Both the position numbers and the translations under genes were made by a program. A DNA stretch of 64,000 bases from Candidatus Mediterraneibacter intestinavium. Lineage in GTDB: Bacteria > Bacillota > Clostridia > Lachnospirales > Lachnospiraceae. The stretch lies in contig DWXK01000006.1 in the NCBI GenBank assembly GCA_019119205.1, forward strand, positions 62,001-126,000, given 5' to 3'. Positions 1 through 6,888 of the stretch are shown in pieces. Positions within the stretch are counted from its first letter, which is position 1. Every line of letters starts with the position of its first letter. The notes under the pieces are model-generated. The model was not told where the DNA came from and did not search any database. It was given only the letters and a program-made list of their open reading frames with translations.

Positions 1-874
1 CGAACAAGTTCAGATGGTTCAGTAGATGATACAGGTCATACAGTTTCTTCCTCTCCGCATATCCTTCCCTGTCGATCGGATTGGCCTCACTGTACGCCGC
101 ATAGAATCTCGATGGAAGACTTCCAAAAAGCTGTGTCATAGCCAGGTCCGCCTCAAAGTCCCCCACATACGCTGCCGGATCGATGATCCATGCCCTGCCG
201 TCCGGTCCGCACAGCATATTTCCGCTCCACAGGTCGCCGTGGAGGAGAGACGGGAACTCCGGCTCCCTCAGATAAGAGTCCAGACGCTCCAGAATCCGGT
301 CCGCCTTTTTCCTGAGATCTGTGCCCAGATATCCCTCTGCCATGGTGATCTGCGGCAGAAGACGGCAGTCCCTGTAAAAGTCCGTCCACTTCTCTTTGGG
401 CTGATTCTTCTGGGGACTGGCGCCGATAAAATTATCTTCCCAAAACCCATACCGCATTCCCTGCTTTTCCCGCTCATCCGCATCAGCCACAAAGGACAGA
501 CATTCCGCCCGGTGCATTCCGGCAAGTTCGTGCCCGAAGGTTTCCCAGTACGACTCAATGCGTGGAGCACTTTCTATATATTCCAGCGCCAGGAAGGAAA
601 CTCCCCTGGCTTCGTCCGTCCCGATCCCCAGGATCTTAGGAACTCCTATTTTCCCGGACGCTCCCAGCGCGCGCAGTCCTCTTGCTTCTGTCAGAAAGAA
701 TCTCAGATTTTTTCTCGTATTCGTTTTCACAAAAACAGGATCGCCGGAAGAAAGGTTCACCCTGTAAGCATCGTTGATATCTCCGCCGTGCACACGGTCC
801 GTCCCCACGATACGGGTCCCTTCTCCGAACATTTCCTTCACCAGTTCTTCCAGTGAATGATACAGCTTCTCCAT
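1..874 (-). CDS. Fructosamine kinase family protein (3' end outside window)
   Basis: Not in the ORF track because its stop lies beyond base 1. I read it by hand from ATG at 874, preceded by a GAGG-type ribosome site. The N-terminal part carries VHGGDIND, typical of fructosamine/ribulosamine kinases. The kinase catalytic motif LLHGDLWSGN sits near residue 210 and is followed by the IDPAAYVGDFEADLAM metal-binding segment. The visible end (LYHLLNHLNLF) matches the last helix of the family, so only some 10-15 residues should be missing. The family phosphorylates sugar amines on glycated proteins or amino acids so that they break down. It starts 7 bases after the response regulator stop, so the two are probably co-transcribed. 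Confidence 0.88.
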   Translation of the reverse strand, partial: MEKLYHSLEELVKEMFGEGTRIVGTDRVHGGDINDAYRVNLSSGDPVFVKTNTRKNLRFFLTEARGLRALGASGKIGVPKILGIGTDEARGVSFLALEYIESAPRIESYWETFGHELAGMHRAECLSFVADADEREKQGMRYGFWEDNFIGASPQKNQPKEKWTDFYRDCRLLPQITMAEGYLGTDLRKKADRILERLDSYLREPEFPSLLHGDLWSGNMLCGPDGRAWIIDPAAYVGDFEADLAMTQLFGSLPSRFYAAYSEANPIDREGYAERKKLYDLYHLLNHLNLF

Positions 875-881
875 TCCTCTG

Positions 882-1562
882 TCATTCCTCCTCTTTTCTC
901 CAGACATAGCCGATCCCGTGGACCGTCCGGATCAGAGCCGGATGTTTCGGATCGTCCTCGATCTTCCCCCTCAGCCTGCGGATATTCACAGACAGGGTAT
1001 TCTCATCCACAAATTTCCCCTGACTGTCCCACACATGTGCCAGGATCTGTTCTTTGGAGAGCACTCTCCCCCGGTTCTCCATAAAATACATAAGGAGCTG
1101 GTATTCCACTTTACTGCACCGGATCTCCTCTCCGTTTTTATACACTTTGCAGGCGTCCTTCTCCAGAGTGATCCCGCCTGAGACAAGACGGTTTTCCGGC
1201 TTTCTTCCCTGAAGGATCTTTTTGATCCGTGCTTTTAGCACTGCGATGGAAAATGGCTTGGACATGTAATCCGCAACGCCCATCTCCAGTGCTTTTACCT
1301 CATCCATCTCTGTGTCCCGCGCCGTCAGCATCAGGATCGGGACATCCCCGTACTCCTTCGCCTCTGTGCAGAGGTCGAACCCGCTGCCGTCCGGCAGGTT
1401 GCAGTCAAGCAGGATAAGGTCGCACAGTGCTTTGCGTATGATCTCCATCCCCGCTCTTTTCGTCCCTGCGGTCAGTACTTCATATCCGTCTTTTTCCAGG
1501 AAATAGGCAAGCCCCTCCCGGAGATCCATATCATCTTCTATGATCAGTATTCTGCTCATCAT
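882..1562 (-). CDS. OmpR/PhoB-family response regulator
   Basis: A 226-residue two-domain regulator. The receiver domain (about 1-118) has the acidic pocket EDD at 9-11, a phospho-acceptor Asp near 53 in LLDCNLPDGSG, and the conserved Lys in YMSKPF near 103. The C-terminal winged helix (about 130-226) ends in the usual RTVHGIGYVW. AGGAGA precedes the ATG. It should be a DNA-binding regulator switched on by a sensor kinase, but no histidine kinase is next to it. The next gene is a fructosamine-kinase-like protein. It may be an orphan, or its kinase may lie outside the window. Target genes cannot be deduced. Confidence 0.93.
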   Translation of the reverse strand: MMSRILIIEDDMDLREGLAYFLEKDGYEVLTAGTKRAGMEIIRKALCDLILLDCNLPDGSGFDLCTEAKEYGDVPILMLTARDTEMDEVKALEMGVADYMSKPFSIAVLKARIKKILQGRKPENRLVSGGITLEKDACKVYKNGEEIRCSKVEYQLLMYFMENRGRVLSKEQILAHVWDSQGKFVDENTLSVNIRRLRGKIEDDPKHPALIRTVHGIGYVWRKEEE

Positions 1563-1590
1563 TCTCTCTCCTGAAACTTATTTTACTGTC

Positions 1591-1620
1591 ATTATACAAA
1601 ACGTTACTTTTCACCTTGAA
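1591..1620 (-). promoter_or_regulatory. Promoter of the response regulator gene
   Basis: On the minus strand TTCAAG (1615-1620) is 18 bases from TATAAT (1591-1596), some 30 bases upstream of the response regulator ATG. The -35 hexamer overlaps the -35 of the oppositely directed antitoxin promoter. The -10 is perfect and the -35 is weak. Confidence 0.5.
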
Positions 1621-1644
1621 TGTCGCATTCCAATATGCTATAGT
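1616..1644 (+). promoter_or_regulatory. Promoter of the candidate antitoxin RNA
   Basis: TTGAAT (1616-1621), a 17-base spacer, then TATAGT (1639-1644). This is a good sigma-A promoter pointing at the small RNA and its terminator at 1705-1745. No credible protein gene lies between promoter and terminator. Confidence 0.6.
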
Positions 1645-1650
1645 GAAAAC

Positions 1651-1745
1651 AGAAAAGGAACAACCGCCCACAAGGGGTTGACCTCAATGAGTTGTAATAG
1701 AATTACCACCCTGAAACCGGTCAAAGTTTTAGAGGGTGGTTTTTC
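1651..1745 (+). ncRNA. Candidate type I antitoxin RNA, convergent to the toxin gene
   Basis: A transcript of about 95 nt is predicted from the promoter at 1616-1644 to a rho-independent terminator (stem ACCACCCT 1705-1712 with AGGGTGGT 1733-1740, then a T run). It ends 14 bases short of the toxin stop codon on the other strand, so it would overlap the 3' untranslated part of the toxin mRNA, as in the txpA/ratA arrangement. The short plus-strand ORF 1540-1791 running across it has no ribosome site and looks spurious. The antitoxin role is inferred from the geometry. Confidence 0.5.
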
Positions 1746-1758
1746 TATGCTTAAGCCA

Positions 1759-1851
1759 TTACTTCAGATTCGAAAATACGAATGTCAGTAATGCCAGAAT
1801 GAACATGCCAAAAGCCATTAGGTCTTTAAAATCAAACGGTTTCTTGTCCAT
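1759..1851 (-). CDS. Small hydrophobic holin-like type I toxin peptide
   Basis: A 30-residue ORF too short for the ORF track. It begins MDKKPFDFKDL, continues into a single membrane helix (MAFGMFILALLTFVF) and ends SNLK. The MxFGxFIxALLTFV pattern is the signature of the putative holin-like toxin family related to TxpA/BsrG-type peptides. A GGGGGTG ribosome site lies 6 bases before the chosen ATG; an ATG two codons upstream is too close to it. Its promoter is TTGAGC-18-TAGAAT at 1918-1947. Toxins of this type insert into the membrane and are silenced by an overlapping antisense RNA. The candidate antisense RNA is at 1651-1745. Confidence 0.72.
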   Translation of the reverse strand: MDKKPFDFKDLMAFGMFILALLTFVFSNLK

Positions 1852-1917
1852 CAGCATCACCCCCATTCTATGTAGAATCGAGGCAAGCCACCCTGTAACA
1901 CGATTGTTCCTTCTTTC

Positions 1918-1947
1918 ATTCTATCACATCTTTATAGAGAGGCTCAA
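1918..1947 (-). promoter_or_regulatory. Promoter of the toxin gene
   Basis: On the minus strand TTGAGC (1942-1947), 18 bases, TAGAAT (1918-1923). It leaves a leader of about 60 nt before the toxin start, long enough for the folded leader usual in type I toxin mRNAs. Confidence 0.55.
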
Positions 1948-2061
1948 TCGTGTTTTTTATCCCCTTATAATATTTTGCAGAAAGACCGCAAGAATCATGA
2001 AACCTTCCGCACGCTGTCATGGTACACTCAATGGTGCAGCAAAACAACAGGAGGACAACTT

Positions 2062-3054
2062 ATGGGAAACCGGGATATCGCACATATTTCAGCAGTCATC
2101 GACTATATCGAGACGCATCTGGACCGCAGGCTGGACCTTGACACCCTTGCCCGCGCCGCGGATTACTCCAGGTACCACCTTCACCGCATGTTCACGGCAG
2201 CCGCCGGGATGACTCCCCACGATTACATCCTCCGCCGTCAGCCCACCCATGCCGCCAGGCTCCTCCTTTACTCGGAGATGCCTGTCCTGGATATCGCCCT
2301 GCTCTGCGGGTATGAGAGCCGGCAGTCCTTCACTTCCGCTTTCCGGGAAATGTATAAGATGACTCCGGCGAGATTCCGGAAAGAAGGAGAATTCTATCCT
2401 CTCCTGATGAAGTTTACACTGCGCACTGACCTGAGCGGCAGGGACTTCACTGCAGATGACATCCGCATCGCCGGGCGCACGGATATCCCGGCATGGATGG
2501 AGCTTGTCCGCATGACGGTGGATGGATTTCCTCATCTGGTCGAGAGCAGCTACAGGCGGGATCTGGAAACGCGCATCTCGCAGAAAGAGGCGCTGATCCT
2601 GAAAGACGGGGAGACCGCTGTCGGTGCCGTGGCATTTTCTCTTTATCACGGCAGCCCTGATCCCGACCGCATTTCCGTCCACATTGATTTCCTGTGCGTC
2701 CATCCCCAGTACCGCCGCAGAGGGATCCCCCGGCTCTTTCTTGAATGGTTTTCCCGACAGCCCGAACGCTTTTTCATGCAGGCAGGGGCGGGATCCAAAG
2801 CCTGTTTCGAGCTCAGCATCACCACGTTCCGCGAGGGTGACCGGGCGGACACGGGGTACCGGGCGGAGCTCAAACGGCTGGGGTTTGAAGAGCGGGAGCT
2901 GCTGATCGAATTCGGCTACCCCACGCAGCGTTTTGTCCTCCCCATATCGCGCGCTTCCGCAGGAGCGGATACAGAAACCTCCGGGAGCGCCGAAGATCGG
3001 AGGGATCCTATTGAACATATTGAGTGTATTAAACAAATTGAACGCAGAACATAA
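2062..3054 (+). CDS. AraC-type DNA-binding domain fused to a GNAT acetyltransferase domain
   Basis: The ORF opens at 1975, but the ATG at 2062 follows a GGAGGA site, giving 330 residues. Residues about 6-105 form a complete AraC/XylS double helix-turn-helix, placed N-terminally. Residues about 135-275 look like a GNAT fold, with the acetyl-CoA loop QYRRRGIPR near 216. The last 40 residues are a polar tail. It is probably a transcription factor whose acetyltransferase-like half senses or modifies a small molecule. The exporter gene downstream overlaps it by 44 bases, which suggests control or detoxification of one compound. The substrate is unknown. Confidence 0.82.
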   Translation: MGNRDIAHISAVIDYIETHLDRRLDLDTLARAADYSRYHLHRMFTAAAGMTPHDYILRRQPTHAARLLLYSEMPVLDIALLCGYESRQSFTSAFREMYKMTPARFRKEGEFYPLLMKFTLRTDLSGRDFTADDIRIAGRTDIPAWMELVRMTVDGFPHLVESSYRRDLETRISQKEALILKDGETAVGAVAFSLYHGSPDPDRISVHIDFLCVHPQYRRRGIPRLFLEWFSRQPERFFMQAGAGSKACFELSITTFREGDRADTGYRAELKRLGFEERELLIEFGYPTQRFVLPISRASAGADTETSGSAEDRRDPIEHIECIKQIERRT

Positions 3055-4330
3055 AAAGGGCTGGCGAAGGAATGCCGTTCTCTTCCTCGTCAGCCAGAGT
3101 ATTACTTTATTCGGCTCCACACTGGTCCAGATGGCAGTGGTCTGGTATGTGACGCTCTCCACTTCCTCGGGCGCCTGGACCGCGGCATTTTCCATCTGTT
3201 CCTACCTGCCCCAGTTTCTCATCTCCATCCCGGGCGGCGTGTGGGCGGACCGATTTTCCCGAAAACGGCTCATCATATCTTCCGATCTGTTCACCGCGCT
3301 TATCACCCTTGCCATGATCGTTCTCATGCCTTACCTTTCAACTGAGCCGTCACTTCTCTCCGGGCTTCTCCTCATGTCTGTACTGCGCTCTCTCTGCGCG
3401 GGGATCCAGACTCCGGCAGTAAACGCCGCGCTCCCGCAGCTTGTTCCTGCCGGTCAGCTCCAGCGTTTTAACGGCATCAATGCGGCGTTTCAGTCTTTCG
3501 TTCAGTTCGCTGCTCCTGCCGCCGCGGGAGCCGTCCTCTCCTTCGGGACACTTCGCATGACGCTGCTGATCGATATATTTACAGCCATTCCCGGGATCAT
3601 CCTGCTGTCGGCAGTCCCCCTTTCCGGAGAACACCCCGGGGAACTTTCTGCAGAATCCTCCGGGAACCTTTCCGGCAGATCATCCGGGCTTTCCCGCAGA
3701 TCATCCGGGCTTTCCCGCAGAGGCAGTCAGAGATTTTCTTCTGCTCTGAAAACAGGGCTTTCCTATGCATTTTCCCACAGCCCTGTCCGCAGACTCCTGA
3801 TCCTATACGGCCTCTTCGTCTTTCTCTGTGTCCCGGCAGGCTTCCTCTCCGGGCTGCTGGTCAGCCGCGCCTACGGCAGTTCTTACGGTTATCTGACCGC
3901 TGCCGAACTTGCTGGATTTGCCGGGATGACAGCCGGCGGCGCTCTCATGGGCACGTGGGGCGGGTTTTCCAGAAAGGAGAAGACACTTTCCGCCGGACTG
4001 GTTCTGTTCGGCGCCATGACAGTCCTCATGGGGACAACGCCGGACTTCCCCCTCTACCTGGTATTCATGCTGGTTTACGGGATTGCCCTGACTGCGGTCC
4101 AGACCACCATCACCACACTCCTCCAGGAATGTACGGACGCCTCCGTCCGGGGACGGGTCTTCGGGATGCTGGGATCCATGTACTCGGGCTTCCTTCCTCT
4201 GGGCATGGCAGTCTTCGGTCCGCTCTCAGATCAGATGCCCCTCCAGTGGATCATGACAGCTTCCGGCATTTTCCTGATATGCACAGGACTCCGAGTCAGA
4301 GTTTCACGATCTTCGGTTCATGTCCCATAG
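3011..4330 (+). CDS. Major facilitator superfamily transporter
   Basis: The track starts this ORF at 2933, but GGAGG at 2999-3003 points to TTG at 3011, giving 439 residues and a 44-base overlap with the AraC-GNAT gene. The first helix follows at NAVLFLVSQSITLFGSTLVQ. The profile is that of EntS/Mef-like drug or siderophore exporters with about 12 helices. The central cytoplasmic loop is unusual: a Ser/Gly/Arg-rich stretch built from a tandem 21-bp repeat. Its stop lies 35 bases inside the convergent ybaK-type gene. It probably exports a toxic compound or metabolite; the substrate is not readable. Confidence 0.85.
   Translation: MNILSVLNKLNAEHKKGWRRNAVLFLVSQSITLFGSTLVQMAVVWYVTLSTSSGAWTAAFSICSYLPQFLISIPGGVWADRFSRKRLIISSDLFTALITLAMIVLMPYLSTEPSLLSGLLLMSVLRSLCAGIQTPAVNAALPQLVPAGQLQRFNGINAAFQSFVQFAAPAAAGAVLSFGTLRMTLLIDIFTAIPGIILLSAVPLSGEHPGELSAESSGNLSGRSSGLSRRSSGLSRRGSQRFSSALKTGLSYAFSHSPVRRLLILYGLFVFLCVPAGFLSGLLVSRAYGSSYGYLTAAELAGFAGMTAGGALMGTWGGFSRKEKTLSAGLVLFGAMTVLMGTTPDFPLYLVFMLVYGIALTAVQTTITTLLQECTDASVRGRVFGMLGSMYSGFLPLGMAVFGPLSDQMPLQWIMTASGIFLICTGLRVRVSRSSVHVP
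3675..3721 (+). repeat. Tandem 21-bp in-frame repeat in the MFS loop
   Basis: Two perfect 21-base copies (3675-3695 and 3696-3716) and the first bases of a third. Each encodes seven residues of the SGLSRRS type, so copy-number changes would keep the frame. The preceding SSGNLSGRSS segment is a diverged version of the same unit. Confidence 0.9.
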
Positions 4331-4847
4331 CGGGAATGATCTTTTCCACCAGGTCCTTTGTCTGGATCTTCAGGCTGGATGTGTTGATGCAGGGGTGACA
4401 TCCGAACCATTCATCCTTCAGCACATCCTCGTCGATCAGAAGCTGCACTTTGTTCTCGTGATCGTTCATCAGCCCCATAATGCTCACCGATCCCGGTGTG
4501 ATGTCCAGATATCTCTCCATATACTCCGGCTTGGCAAAGGACAAGCGGGAGGAGCCAATCTGGGCAGACAGATATTTTGTCTTAAAGGGCTTGTCCCCCG
4601 GGATCAGGAGCAGATAAAAATCTGTCTCCTGCCGGTTGCAGAGGAACAGGTTCTTACAGATCGCCACGCCTTTTTCCTCCCCTTCGCTCAGTGTCCTGTC
4701 AATCTCCTCACACGCTTCCATGGTCATGGCGGCTTCGTGGTCGATCCGCTGATATTTTACTCCCAGAGAATCAAGCAGGTCATACACCCGGATCTCCTTT
4801 TCCAGGCGGCCTTCCTCATTCTCCGGTCTTCCGTTTACTAATTCCAT
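4296..4847 (-). CDS. YbaK/ProX-type aminoacyl-tRNA deacylase
   Basis: A 183-residue single-domain protein, read from the ATG at 4847 (MELVNGRP) behind AAGGAG; the track uses an upstream ATG. Family features are VAICKNLFLCNRQ, the FYLLLIPGDKPFKTK Lys-containing segment, the STTxSA-like LSAQIGSSRLSFA, and GSVSIMGLMND. The homologous Clostridium ProX removes alanine wrongly attached to proline tRNA. The gene is convergent with the MFS gene, and their 3' ends overlap by 35 bases. It lies downstream of the 188-nt palindromic element, in the same direction as the ABC-class ATPase gene. Confidence 0.9.
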   Translation of the reverse strand: MELVNGRPENEEGRLEKEIRVYDLLDSLGVKYQRIDHEAAMTMEACEEIDRTLSEGEEKGVAICKNLFLCNRQETDFYLLLIPGDKPFKTKYLSAQIGSSRLSFAKPEYMERYLDITPGSVSIMGLMNDHENKVQLLIDEDVLKDEWFGCHPCINTSSLKIQTKDLVEKIIPAMGHEPKIVKL

Positions 4848-4872
4848 CGTTTCTGTATCTCCTTTTTTATCG

Positions 4873-5060
4873 CAGTTCACACCTAACCGCCGCCCGCATG
4901 CGCACTCGTCGCGCTGACGCGCTCCAGTCCCGCACTACGTGCTAAGACTGCTTATGAGGGGCGGCGGTTACGAGTTCCACTCGCACTCAGGAACAGGGAA
5001 ATGCCTCTTACATGCAAGCATGACGCTGCATTTCCCTGTTCCTGAGCACAGTGTGAACTG
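4873..5060. repeat. Multi-branched palindromic element, possibly a structured RNA or MITE-like repeat
   Basis: A 188-base intergenic element bounded by a perfect 10-bp inverted repeat (CAGTTCACAC 4873-4882, GTGTGAACTG 5051-5060). Inside are a perfect 12-bp stem (4884-4895 with 4959-4970), a small hairpin CGAGT-TCC-ACTCG (4971-4983), and a perfect 19-bp stem (4986-5004 with 5028-5046) whose loop holds CATGC-AA-GCATG. The first arm contains further hairpins such as GCAC-TAC-GTGC. It encodes no protein. The perfect pairing at every level points to selection on a fold or to a recently mobile palindromic repeat. It does not look like a simple terminator, because no T run follows on either side. 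Confidence 0.85.
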
Positions 5061-5070
5061 TAACCCTTTC

Positions 5071-6777
5071 TCAGTTCAGCTTCAGTCCTCTGTACCGGTT
5101 AAAGCAGGCAAATATCTCCTGCTTCCTGGGCATCGCCATGCAGGAAATGCTGGAGCTGCTCTCACAGAGCGCCGAGAGAGTGCCTTTGTCCATTGCCTTT
5201 TCCAGTTCTTCCACCACCTGCCGCAGGTCTTTTCTTCCATCCAGGATGTGTTTCTGAGCATACCGCATACAATATCCAAGCGCCGTCACCTGCTCGCTGT
5301 CTGTGATCTGCTCCACATATCTTAAGTCAATGGTCTCTTTGTTGATCATCACGCCTTCTTTGGAAAGGGTCTTCATCTTGATGCGGTCATTTCCCTTGAA
5401 CGCCGGGCTGGGTTTCGGGCAGCGCTTAAAGTCCGGCTGTTCCGCTGTCTCTTCCGGACCCGTGATCACGGGGTAGCTCTCCGCTTCTTTCTTGGCATAT
5501 GCAGTGATGTCCTTCGGCACATACCGGTCCATCTGGATGATCGTGTCCGCGATGTGGAAATATGCTCCTGAGCTTCCCGCCACGATGATCGTGGAGATGC
5601 CATACTCATCGTACAGTTCCCGGATCCGCTCGATAAACGGAGTGATGGGCTCCATATCCCTGTGGATGACCCTCTGCATCAGCTCGTCCCGGATCATGAA
5701 GTTTGTCGCGCTGGTATCCTCGTCGATCAGCAGAAGAGACGAGCCTGCCTCAATGCTCTCCACCACGTTCGCTGCTTGGGAGGTACTCCCGCTGGCGTCC
5801 TCGGTACAGAATCTCACCGTGTCCTTGCCGTTGGGAAGGTCGTTGATGAACATGGAGATATCTGTCTTCTGGATGCTCCTCCCGTCCTCGGCACGGATCT
5901 TCATCGCCGTATCGTCCGTGATCACATACTCTCTCCCGTCTCCCGCGATATGGTCATAGACGCCCAGTTCCAGCGCTTTCAGAAGAGTGGATTTCCCGTG
6001 GTATCCGCCTCCCACGATAAGGGTGATCCCTTTTTTGATCCCCATGCCCGTGATCTTTCCTCTGTGGGGCAGTTCCATGGTCACCTTCAGTTCTTCCGGC
6101 GAGCGGAACTTCACGCCTCCCTTCATCGGTCTTGGGGAGATCCCGGACTCTCTCGGCAGGATGCTGCCATCCGCCACAAAAGCACACAGTCCCATCTTGG
6201 GCAGCATCTCGCGGATATAGTGCTGGTCTTCCGCCAGGTCGATGATGGCGCGCAGGCGCTTCGCGTCCATATTTTTATAGAACAGGGCATGTTTCACACA
6301 CTCCGGCACGAAATCGAAAAGGATCTTTTCCAGTTCCCTGGCGTTTATGGTCCTGCCATTTGCCGGGAAACCGATCTCCATCCGGAGCACCACGTCGCCC
6401 GTTGCCGGATCGATCCGACATGCAGTCCGCTCCAGCACTTCCTGACAGCACCGGCTGACCGAGATCAGCCCGCTCTTTCCCGAGCCCTTCGCCTTGAAAG
6501 CAAACTGCTCCGCTCTCCTGCCGAACTGTCGCGTCAGCTCGTCCTGCAGGGCGATCCGCTGATGCGCATCCTGATACAGCTCCTGCGGAAACGCCGCTGT
6601 CTTCCCCTTTACGTGCACGCTCACCTTCGATGGCGATGCGAAAGGATCCCCCTGTACATGGTCGATGGACAGTACATATCCCGGGAACTGGTACATTCCC
6701 CTTGTATCTTTATAAGCAGGATAACCGCGGTGGTCGATCCTGTTCAGTAAACTCCTGAGTTCTGTTGATGTCTGCAT
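5071..6777 (-). CDS. ABC-class P-loop ATPase (COG3044-type)
   Basis: 568 residues, the usual length of the predicted ATPase-of-the-ABC-class family. The Walker A loop is VGGGYHGKSTLL near residue 262, and Walker B is SSLLLIDEDTSATNF near 350. The N-terminal half is the family-specific region. No membrane segments or signal peptide are visible, so it is a soluble protein and not part of a transporter. The biochemical role of the family is not established. It stands alone here, with the palindromic element directly downstream and the L,D-transpeptidase gene 111 bases upstream. Confidence 0.85.
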   Translation of the reverse strand: MQTSTELRSLLNRIDHRGYPAYKDTRGMYQFPGYVLSIDHVQGDPFASPSKVSVHVKGKTAAFPQELYQDAHQRIALQDELTRQFGRRAEQFAFKAKGSGKSGLISVSRCCQEVLERTACRIDPATGDVVLRMEIGFPANGRTINARELEKILFDFVPECVKHALFYKNMDAKRLRAIIDLAEDQHYIREMLPKMGLCAFVADGSILPRESGISPRPMKGGVKFRSPEELKVTMELPHRGKITGMGIKKGITLIVGGGYHGKSTLLKALELGVYDHIAGDGREYVITDDTAMKIRAEDGRSIQKTDISMFINDLPNGKDTVRFCTEDASGSTSQAANVVESIEAGSSLLLIDEDTSATNFMIRDELMQRVIHRDMEPITPFIERIRELYDEYGISTIIVAGSSGAYFHIADTIIQMDRYVPKDITAYAKKEAESYPVITGPEETAEQPDFKRCPKPSPAFKGNDRIKMKTLSKEGVMINKETIDLRYVEQITDSEQVTALGYCMRYAQKHILDGRKDLRQVVEELEKAMDKGTLSALCESSSSISCMAMPRKQEIFACFNRYRGLKLN

Positions 6778-6888
6778 TTTTTCTCCTCTCTTTCAGAATA
6801 TCCTGAATACTCTGACGCTTTTGCTCAAACACGTTTCTATTTTACCATGATTCCCGTTCAAAGCAAGATTAAGCATCAGAATTTTCTG

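Noticed and set aside
26-856. 276-residue plus-strand ORF
   Set aside because: Antisense shadow of the fructosamine kinase gene. It has no ribosome site and poor protein composition, and the minus-strand frame has clear kinase motifs.
1540-1791. 83-residue plus-strand ORF over the toxin locus
   Set aside because: It runs through a promoter and a terminator hairpin, without a ribosome site.
2089-3195. 368-residue minus-strand ORF
   Set aside because: Antisense to the AraC-GNAT gene and the start of the MFS gene. The plus-strand products have recognisable domains.
4873-5060. CRISPR array or simple terminator
   Set aside because: No regularly spaced direct repeats, and no T run after the stems.
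5662-6750. 362-residue plus-strand ORF
   Set aside because: Antisense shadow of the ABC-class ATPase, whose Walker motifs are on the minus strand.
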